Shown: one piece after another, positions 55,687 through 64,000 of the stretch | Layout of the letters: the number at the start of each line of letters is the position of its first letter | Position numbering within the stretch: the first letter of the stretch is position 1 | NCBI GenBank assembly: GCA_032433765.1 | Contig: JAVIAB010000041.1 | Span: 72,748,232 to 72,812,231, forward strand | Origin: Megaustenia siamemsis | Lineage: Eukaryota; Mollusca; Gastropoda; Stylommatophora; Ariophantidae | Length of the DNA stretch: 64,000 bases | Direction: 5' to 3' | Translations under genes and position numbers: made by a program | Notes under the pieces: model-generated | What the model saw: only the letters and a program-made list of their open reading frames with translations | What the model was told of the DNA's origin: nothing | Databases searched by the model: none

Positions 55687-58025
55687 CTGACAAAACAAAG
55701 GTAAATAACTTATTTCTCCTTAACTCTGTCAACAAAGATGATTATTTTATTTCTCCTTAACTGTCAACAAAGATTAATTTATTTCTCCCTAACTCTGGCA
55801 ACAAAGATAGCTAATTTATTTTTCCTTAACTCTGGCAACAAAGATAGCTAATTTATTTCTCTTTAACTCTGGCAACAAAAATTAATTTATTTCTCTTTAA
55901 CTCTGTCAACAAAGATAATTAATTGATTTCTCCCTAACTCTGGCAACAAAGATAGCTAATTTATTTCTCCCTAACTCTGTCAACAAAGATAACTAATTTA
56001 TTTTTCCTTAACTCTGGCAACAAAGATAGCTAATTTATTTCTCCCTAACTCTGTCAACAAAGATAGCTAATTTATTTCTCCTAACTCTGTCAACAAAGAT
56101 AACTAATTTATTTTTCCTTAACTCTGGCAACAAAGATAGCTAATTTATTTCTCCCTAACTCTGTCAACAAAGATAGCTAATTTATTTTTCCTTAACTCTG
56201 GCAACAAAGATTAATTTATTTCTCTTTAACTCTGTCAACAAAGATAATTAATTTATTTCTCCCTAACTCTGGCAACAATGATAGCTAATTTATTTCCCCT
56301 AACTCTGGCAACAATGATAGCTAATTTATTTCCCCCTAACTCTGGCAACAATGATAGCTAATTTATTTCTCTTTAACTCTGTCAACAAAGATAATTAATT
56401 TATTTCTCCCTAACTCTGGCAACAATGATAGCTAATTTATTTCCCCCTAACTCTGGCAACAATGATAGCTAATTTATTTCTCCCTAACTCTGGCAACAAA
56501 GATAACTAATTTATTTCTCTTCAACTCTGGCAACAAAGATAACTAATTTATTTCTCCCTAACTCTGGCAACAAAGATAACTAATTTATTTCTCTTCAACT
56601 CTGTCAACAAAGATAGCTAATTTATTTCTCCCTAACTCTGTCAACAAAGATAGCTAATTTATTTCTCCCTAACTCTGGCAACAAAGATAACTAATTTATT
56701 TCTCCCTAACTCTGTCAACAAAGATAGCTAATTTATTTCTCCCTAACTCTGGCAACAAAGATAGCTAATTTATTTCTCCCTAACTCTGTCAACAAAGATA
56801 GCTAATTTATTTCTCCCTAACTCTGTCAACAAAGATAGCTAATTTATTTCTCCCTAACTCTGGCAACAAAGATAACTAATTTATTTCTCCCTAACTCTGG
56901 CAACAAAGATAGCTAATTTGTTTCTCCCTAACTCTGTCAACAAAGATAGCTAATTTATTTCTCCCTAACTCTGGCAACAAAGATAGCTAATTTATTTCTC
57001 CCTAACTCTGGCAACAAAGATAGCTAATTTATTTTTCCTTAACTCTGGCAACAAAGATTAATTTATTTTTCCTTAACTCTGGCAACAAAGATTAATTTAT
57101 TTCTCTTTAACTCTGTCAACAAAGATAATTAATTTATTCCTCCCTAACTCTGGCAACAAAGATAGCTAATTTATTTTTCCTTAACTCTGTCAACAAAGAT
57201 TAATTTATTTCTCCTTAACTCTGGCAACAAAGATTAATTTATTTCTCTTTAACTCTGTCAACAAAGATAATAAATTTATTTCTCCCTAACTCTGGCAACA
57301 ATGATAGCTAATTTATTTCTCCCTAACTCTGTCAACAAAGATAGCTAATTTATTTCTCTTTAACTCTGTCAACAAAGATAGCTAATTTATTTTTCCTTAA
57401 CTCTGTCAACAAAGATTAATTTATTTCTCCCTAACTCTGTCAACAAAGATAATTAATTTATTCTCCCTAACTCTGGCAACAAAGATAGCTAATTTATTTT
57501 CCTTAACTCTGGCAACAAAGATTAATTTATTTCTCTTTAACTCTGTCAACAAAGATAATTAATTTATTTCTCCCTAACTCTGGCAACAAAGATAGCTAAT
57601 TTATTTCTCCCTAACTCTGGCAACAAAGATAGCTAATTTATTTCTCTTTAACTCTGGCAACAAAGATTAATTTATTTCTCTTTAACTCTGTCAACAAAGA
57701 TAATTAATTTATTTCTCCCTAACTCTGGCAACAAAGATAGCTAATTTATTTTCCTTAACTCTGGCAACAAAGATAGCTAATTTATTTCTCTTTAACTCTG
57801 GCAACAAAGATTAATTTATTTCTCTTTAACTCTGTCAACAAAGATAATTAATTATTTCTGCTTAACTCTGGGTGTACATATTTATGTGATATTCTCGCTC
57901 TCTATATAAAAGTACAAGTCAAAGTTGTGTACATATTTATGTGATATTTCTCAACAAAGATAGCTAATTTATTTTCCCTTAACTCTGTCAACAAAGATCA
58001 ATTTATTTCTCTTTAACTCTGTCAA
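55687..58025 (-). repeat. 37-bp minisatellite made of the exon 2 splice acceptor, about 64 copies
   Basis: On the sense (minus) strand the unit is 'ctatctttgttgacag' then AGTTAAGGAG or AGTTAGGGAG, then 'aaataaattag'. Exon 2 begins AGTTAAGGAGCGG after 'ttgttttgtcag', so the exon start is the terminal unit. Shorter 33-bp units (lacking 'agct') are interspersed, and gaca/gcca variants alternate. Confidence 0.95.
57875..57955 (+). repeat. Patch of the 56-bp minisatellite inside the 37-bp array
   Basis: About 80 bp of 'gtgtacatatttatgtgata', 'tataaaagtacaagtcaaag' and 'gatatttctc'. This is nearly 1.5 units of the array at 62325..64000, flanked both sides by 37-bp units. Confidence 0.9.
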
Positions 58026-58034
58026 AAAAAATTA

Positions 58035-59180
58035 ATGAATATCTTTGTTGACAGAGTTAAGGAGAAATAAATTAGCTATCTTTGTTGACAGAGTTAGGGA
58101 AAAATAAATTAGCTATCTTTGTTGCCAGAGTTAGGGAGAAATAAATTAGCTATCTTTGTTGCCAGAGTTAGGGAGAAATAAATTAGCTATCTTTGTTGCC
58201 AGAGTTAGGGAGAAATAAATTAGCTATCTTTGTTGACAGAGTTAAGGAGAAATAAATTAGCTATCTTTGTTGCCAGAGTTGGGAGAAATAAATTAGCTAT
58301 CTTGTTGACAGAGTTAGGGAGAAATAAATTAGCTATCTTTGTTGACAGAGTTAGGGAGAAATAAATTAGTTATCTTTGTTGCCAGAGTTAGGGAGAAATA
58401 AATTAGCTATCTTTGTTGCCAGAGTTAGGGAGAAATAGATTAGCTATCTTTGTTGACAGAGTTAGGGAGAAATAAATTAGTTATCTTTGTTGTCAGAGTT
58501 AGGGAGAAATAAATTAATCTTTGTTGACAGAGTTAGGGAGAAATAAATTAATCTTTGTTGACAGAGTTAGGGAGAAATAAATTAGCTATCTTTGTTGCCA
58601 GAGTTAGGGAGAAATAAATTAATCTTTGTTGCCAGAGTTAGGGAGAAATAAATTAGTTATCTTTGTTGCCAGAGTTAGGGAGAAATAAATTAATCTTTGT
58701 TGACAGAGTTAGGGAGAAATAAATTAGTTATCTTTGTTGCCAGAGTTAGGGAGAAATAAATTAATCTTTGTTGCCAGAGTTAGGGAGAAATAAATTAGTT
58801 ATCTTTGTTGCCAGAGTTAGGGAGAAATAAATTAATCTTTGTTGACAGAGTTAGGGAGAAATAAATTAGCTATCTTTGTTGCTAGAGTTAGGGAGAAATA
58901 AATTAATCTTTGTTGCCAGAGTTAGGGAGAAATAAATTAGCTATCTTTGTTGCCAGAGTTAGGGAGAAATAAATTAATCTTTGTTGCCAGAGTTAGGGAG
59001 AAATAAATTAGTTATCTTTGTTGCCAGAGTTAGGGAGAAATAAATTAGTTATCTTTGTTGTCAGAGTTAGGGAGAAATAAATTAGTTATCTTTGTTGCCA
59101 GAGTTAAGGAAAAATAAATTAGCTATCTTTGTTGCCAGAGTTAGGGAGAAATAAATTAATTATCTTTGTTGACAGAGTTG
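58035..59180 (+). repeat. Inverted arm of the 37-bp array, about 32 copies
   Basis: From about 58035 the same unit reads in the opposite orientation ('ctttgttgccagagttaggg', 'agaaataaattagctat'). With 55687..58025 it forms a very large inverted repeat with almost no spacer. Confidence 0.95.
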
Positions 59181-59204
59181 ACAGAGACTGTTAATTCTCC
59201 TGTT

Positions 59205-60125
59205 GTCAAAAACTGCAGTAACTGGCCCTGCCACTAATAACAGAGAAGCATCCTATCACAAGCTCATCAATCTATACACTGAGCAAATCTTTAAAAACAT
59301 CACAGAGATGCCAGGCCTAAACATTAATAGAAAGATAATCATTAACCTAAGATATATTGATGATTCTGTATTACTAGCCAAAAATACTAAAAGTCTACAA
59401 CAATTACTTAATGAAATAAACATGACAAGCGTAAAATATGGATTAGACATAAATATCAAAAAGACTAAAACAATGATCATAAACAAAGGTAACACTCAAA
59501 ACCAAGTTTATCAAAGTTGAAGGAATAGACTTGGAGACAGTTCAGAGCTACAGCTACCTTGGGCATACTATAACCAGTGATGGAAAATGTAAAACTAAAA
59601 TAAACAAAAGAATAGATATGGCAAAAAAGTAATTTAATGTCATGAATAACATCAAAACAAATAACACCAGGGCTAAAACTAAAAATAGCAAAATGTTATA
59701 TATCCTCAACATTCCAATATGGTGCAGAAACATGGACATTAGATAAGAAAACAGAACAGAAAATTGAAGCCTTTGAAAATGTGGATTAATAAAATAGGAA
59801 TAATTGGATGGAAAGAAAAGAAAACAATGAAAGTCTTAAAACAACTAAAAATGAAAAAAGAACTACTATACACAATTCAAACAAGACAAATGAGATTTAT
59901 GGAGCATGTTAAAAGACACAACAGCCTACTAAAAGTAATATTGGAACGGAAAATACAAGGTAAAAGAGGCACACCAAGACTAACATGGACGAGTAACATC
60001 AAAAGATGGACAAATCAGTCTATGACAAACCTGCACCATCAAAGCAAGAGACACAGTGGAATGGCGCTCCATGGTAGCCAACCTTCGATGCGGAGACAGC
60101 ATTCAAAAATGATAATAGCAGCAGA
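59205..60125 (+). mobile_element. Non-LTR retrotransposon remnant, RT with YIDD box
   Basis: Reads IINLRYIDDSVLLAKNTKSL and KYGLDINIKKTKTMI. After a frameshift it gives SYSYLGHTITSDGK, and later RQMRFMEHVKRHNSLLKVIL and GKRGTPRLTW, the full C-terminal half of a LINE ORF2. The terminal 'WRSMVANLRCGDS' is in another frame. Several stops; dead. Confidence 0.85.
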
Positions 60126-60299
60126 ATAGTCAAAGACAGTGGTGTATACATTATGACCATGAGTAACATGGTGATGGAGGTGACGGCAGTGAACAGGGCA
60201 TTCATCTTGTTAGAGTACAAGACTACTCCCATGCCTGCGTACTAAGTGATTTGGTGAGCATGATAAGAAAAGTGAAGGTGGGCTCTGTACGCATGCAAT

Positions 60300-60715
60300 G
60301 GGGGTAAATTCATTGCAGAGGTAAAAATTACACAGTCACCTTTGCCTATGCCCCTGGACATGCTGGAGTGCGAGGAAATGAAAGAGCGGACAGGCTGGCT
60401 AGCTGTGGTATCATTGAAGATGGTCCCATATGGATCAGGCAGAAGTCATCAATGCCCTCCGAGTTTGTGGAAGGGCACAAGACTTCGACAACCATAAGTC
60501 AACGTCACTCCTTTGGATGACAGAGATGGGAGTTAAGATGGGCACAGCCAGAAACAAGAAACTTAGTGGGTGTATAAGAAGACTTATCAACCAACACAAA
60601 ACTGGAGTCTTCAGTAGCTGGATATTGTGGAACTTGCTGAGGAGGGGATCTGAGCACCTATGGACATGTTCGAAGTGCAATGATGATGACCGGCAAATAA
60701 CTCAATAGCAGCAAT
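60300..60715 (+). mobile_element. Non-LTR retrotransposon remnant, RNase H and C-terminus
   Basis: A frame reads FAYAPGHAGVRGNERADRLA, the RNase H motif. A +1 frame then gives NALRVCGRAQDFDNHKSTS and LLRRGSEHLWTCSKCNDDD. Distinct from the preceding element, which had already ended. Confidence 0.8.
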
Positions 60716-61075
60716 AATTAACTCTCCTGTCACCAACTGCTGTAAGAATTAACTTCCATCACTAAATACTGTAAGAATTAACTCCCTGCCCCTGTCACTA
60801 AAAGCTGTAGGAATTATCTTCCCTGTCACTAAATGCTGTAAGAATTAACTCCCCTGTCACTGAATGATCTAAGAATTAACTCTCGTGTCACCAAATGGTG
60901 TAAGAATTAACTCCCCTATAACTAAATGCTGTAAGAATTAACTCTCTTGTCACTAAATGCTGTAAGAATTAACTCCCCTGTCACTAAATGCTGTAAGAAT
61001 TAACTCCCTGTTACTAAATGCTGTAAGAATTAACTCTCCTGTCACTAAATGCTGTAAGAATTAACTCTCCTATCA
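60712..61075 (+). repeat. 30-33 bp minisatellite, about 12 copies
   Basis: The unit 'ctgtaagaattaactcccct' + 'gtcactaaatg'. A diverged unit at 59187..59215 suggests the two LINE remnants inserted within this array. Lies in the intron between ORP exons 1 and 2. Confidence 0.9.
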
Positions 61076-61130
61076 CAATAGCACTAACACCAGCATTTCA
61101 CAGACAGACCCCCAATTCCTCAACACTTAC

Positions 61131-61249
61131 TTGTCCCTGTATATAAATCCCTCAATGTGGTGCAAGTCCTTGGCAAACCAGCCACTCTGTTTGAAGTTGA
61201 TCACTGCACTGATGTTGCTTTTGTCGGAGGTTATCTCCATGACTCCGTA
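61131..61249 (-). CDS. OSBPL1A/2-like: ORP (oxysterol-binding-protein-related) gene, exon 1 of 6 in window
   Basis: This is the most upstream exon visible; the gene continues beyond 64000. It is 119 bp, opening in phase 0 with Y-G-V-M-E-I and ending in phase 2 (GAC AA). The minus-strand acceptor is 'tttacttttag' and the donor is 'AA|gtaagtg'. It encodes 39 residues including FKQSGWFAKDLHHIEGFIY, the strand-rich segment that in ORP1/ORP2 follows the 'W-hydrophobic-E-H-Y-G' stretch of the lipid-binding barrel. ORPs are cytosolic lipid transfer proteins that bind sterol or a phosphoinositide in this barrel and work at membrane contact sites. The EQVSHHPP signature and any PH or ankyrin regions would be encoded upstream, outside the window. 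The ORP family call is secure; ORP1/2 over other subfamilies is inference from the downstream residues. Confidence 0.9.
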
Positions 61250-61456
61250 CTAAAAGTAAACACACACATGCTGTAATTATTTCCAACAACAGAAAACACA
61301 ACAGACTAAAGTATAAAACACAAATCAATATACTAGTGTAAGTTTAGCACACAACTCAACTTCACTCAATTGCAAGAGACATGTCTGATAAGCACCAATT
61401 CATTTCATCCTGTCTGATTATTCACCAGTACACTCATATATATATACACACTCAGG

Positions 61457-61712
61457 GAGCCACGATAGCTCAGTGGTTAGTGAACTGGACTACAAAGGAC
61501 AAGGGGTAGGGTTCGATCCCAACCGACAGCTTCTGGGTTCACCCAGCCTTAAATGAGCACCGGATTTTTTTCTGGGAAAAGTAAAGTGGCACAGGCGTAA
61601 TATCGACCACATTACCAAAAAAAATCATGTGCTGAAGGTCTGTAAAATTTATGGTCACTAACACCATATTCCCTATACGCCACTTGGCGTGACGGGGGTA
61701 CTTTACTTTTTT
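61457..61712 (+). mobile_element. SINE family 1, full-length copy
   Basis: Starts 'gggagccacgatagctcag'. The A and B boxes are intact (tagctcagtggt, ggttcgatccc). The tail is 'actttacttttttaaaa'. The flanks are TA-microsatellite with 'actcag' at both ends. It sits about 200 bp upstream of exon 1 in the sense direction. Confidence 0.87.
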
Positions 61713-61754
61713 AAAATATATATATATATACTCAGAAAGAAACTATTTTCAGCA

Positions 61755-61950
61755 CACCATGAGAAGAGGAAAGTTGAAATATTTGGTTACAACTGGAAAA
61801 ATGCAAGAAAAGAGAGATCGTGGAAGACAAAAATGAAAAAATACTAAATAGCTTGGCAGCATGGAAAACAGCCAACAGAATTGATTTGATTCACTATGGA
61901 TAGAGAATTGTAGAAGGACATGATCACCTATGCTCTGTCTGTGTGTGCAT
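61755..61950 (+). mobile_element. Non-LTR retrotransposon C-terminal remnant
   Basis: Reads KLEYLVTTGKMQEKRDRGRQ and then LNSLAAWKTANRIDLIHYG with frame breaks. This is the post-RT tail of a LINE family. Confidence 0.6.
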
Positions 61951-62324
61951 GCGTGTGCATATATAGGAAGAAATGATAAATAAAGGACAGAGGGGATGGA
62001 TAGAACATACACTTCAAAAGACAACTAAACATATTAGACCAGCAAACAATGTTGCTCAAAGATAACAAAATATTCAACTTTAAAAAAAAAACAGAATTCA
62101 TCTCTCTGTATCTAAACTCTTCTAACTACGCACTAAGATGATTAACTTATGTACCTAAACTCTTTTGTTCAAAGCAAAAATGAAAACACTCCTATTTAAA
62201 CTTTTCTACCTAAACTAAAATAGCATGCTTAAGAAAATTACTGACATGTTCCACCCATAAAGATCCAACAATGACATTGTGTATCACACAGTTGACATTC
62301 TGCCAGGTGTAACTCTCATTGTAC

Positions 62325-64000
62325 CTGAAAAGTACAAGTCAAAGTTGTGTACATATTTTTGTGATATTTCTCACTCTCTCTATAAAAGTAGAAGTCAAAG
62401 TGTGTACATATCTATGTGATATTTCTCGCTCTCTCTATATGAGTACAAGTTGTGTACATATTTATGTGATATTTCTCACTCACTCTATAAAAGTACAAGT
62501 CAAAGTTGTGTACATATTTATGTGATATTCTCGCTCTCTCTATACAAGTACAAGTCAAAGTTGTGTACATGTTTATGTGATATTTCTCACTCTCTCTATA
62601 AAAGTAGAAGTCAAAGTTGTGTACATGTTTATGTGATATTTCTCACTCTCTCTATAAAAGTCCAAGTCAAAGTTGTGTCCATATTTATGTGATATTTCTC
62701 ACTCTCTCTATAAAAGTCCAAGTCAAAGTTGTGTCCATATTTATGTGATATTTCTCACTCAATCTATAAAAGTCCAAGTCAAAGTTGTGTCCATATTTAT
62801 GTGATATTTCTCACTCAATCTATAAAAGTACAAGTCAGTTGTGTACATATTTATGTGATATTTCTCACTCTCTCTATAAAAGTCCAAGTCAAAGTTGTGT
62901 ACATATTTATGTGATATTTCTCACTCAATCTATAAAAGTACAAGTCAAAGTTGTGTACATATTTATGTGATATTTCTCACTCTCTCTATAAAAGTCCAAG
63001 TCAAAGTTGTGTACATATTTATGTGATATTTCTCACTCAATCTATAAAAGTACAAGTCAAAGTTGTGTCCATATTTATGTGATATTTCTCGCTCTCTCTA
63101 TAAAAGTACAAGTCAAAGTTGTGTACATATTATGTGATATTTCTCACTCTCTCTATAAAAGTAAAAGTCAAAGTTGTGTACATGTTTATGTGATATTTCT
63201 CACTCATCTATAAAAGTAAAAGTCAAAGTTGTGTACATATTTATGTGATATTTCTCACTCAATCTATAAAAGTACAAGTCAAAGTTGTGTACATGTTTAT
63301 GTGATATTTCTCACTCTCTCTATAAAAGTAAAAGTCAAAGTTGTGTACATGTTTATGTGATATTTCTCACTCATCTATAAAAGTACAAGTCAAAGTTGTG
63401 TACATATTTATGTGATATTTCTCACTCTCTCTATAAAAGTAGAAGTCAAGTTGTGTACATATCTATGTGATATTTCTCGCTCTCTCTATACGAGTACAAG
63501 TTGTGTACATATTTATGAGATATTTCTCACTCTCTATAAAAGTACAAGTCAAAGTTGTGTACATATTTATGTGATATTTCTCGCTCTCTCTATACAAGTA
63601 CAAGTCAAAGTTGTGTACATATTTATGTGATATTCTCACTCAATCTATAAAAGTACAAGTCAAAGTTGTGTACATGTTTATGTGATATTTCTCACTCTCT
63701 CTATAAAAGTACAAGTCAAAGTTGTGTACATATTTATGTGATATTTCTCACTCAATCTATAAAAGTACAAGTCAGTTGTGTACATATTTATGTGATATTT
63801 CTCACTCTCTCTATAAAAGTCCAAGTCAAAGTTGTGTACATGTTTATGTGATTTTCTCACTCTCTCTATAAAAGTCCAAGTCAAAGTTGTGTCCATATTT
63901 ATGTGATATTTCTCACTCTCTCTATAAAAGTCCAAGTCAAAGTTGTGTCCATATTTATGTGATATTTCTCACTCAATCTATAAAAGTCCAAGTCAAAGTT
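62325..64000 (+). repeat. 56-bp minisatellite, about 30 copies, running off the window
   Basis: The unit contains 'tataaaagtacaagtcaaag', 'ttgtgtacatatttatgtga' and 'tatttctcactctctc'. Variants (gtcca/gtaca, actcaatc/actctctc) are mixed. It occupies the ORP intron upstream of exon 1. Confidence 0.96.

Overview
The window is animal nuclear DNA: AT-rich, intron-dominated and very rich in minisatellites, tRNA-derived SINEs and decayed non-LTR retrotransposons. The SINE and LINE types are of the kind common in lophotrochozoan (particularly mollusc) genomes. A gastropod or other mollusc is my best inference, but nothing here fixes the species. There are no bacterial-type operons, CRISPR arrays or rRNA.

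The one securely identified gene lies on the minus strand at 61249..41061. Six exons encode the C-terminal 219 residues of an oxysterol-binding-protein-related protein (ORP1/ORP2-like). Every junction is GT-AG, the phases agree, and the stop codon falls in the last exon. Exon 4 lacks one base in a C-run. Its introns (about 5.4, 5.6, 1.2, 5.2 and 2.1 kb) are packed with repeats. A second gene on the plus strand is suggested by weaker evidence: a 3'-terminal-like ORF at 802..1434 with a poly(A) signal, and three short phase-compatible exons at 13740, 25300 and 29944. It would be convergent with the ORP gene.

Region by region: 0-2 kb, possible plus-strand coding sequence; 2.7-4.1 kb, 46-bp array; 4.9-13.2 kb, 27-bp array with higher-order structure and a SINE inside; 14.2-16.6 kb, 39-bp array; 20.3-22.1 kb, 26-bp array; 23.7-25.15 kb, 45-bp array; 30.1-30.8 kb, array of splice-acceptor-like units; 31-33 kb, 47-bp array; 35-39 kb, further arrays; 41-64 kb, the ORP gene and its introns with about ten more arrays, LINE and SINE pieces and a Penelope-like terminal region.

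The most unusual signal is in the ORP introns. Two minisatellites (37-bp and 38-bp units) are tandem copies of the 3' splice site plus the first bases of the exon they abut. The pre-mRNA therefore carries dozens of decoy acceptors immediately upstream of the true one. The 37-bp array also inverts on itself and carries a patch of a different minisatellite from 4.4 kb away. Three SINE insertions can be paired with unoccupied paralogous sites inside the same window, which fixes their boundaries.
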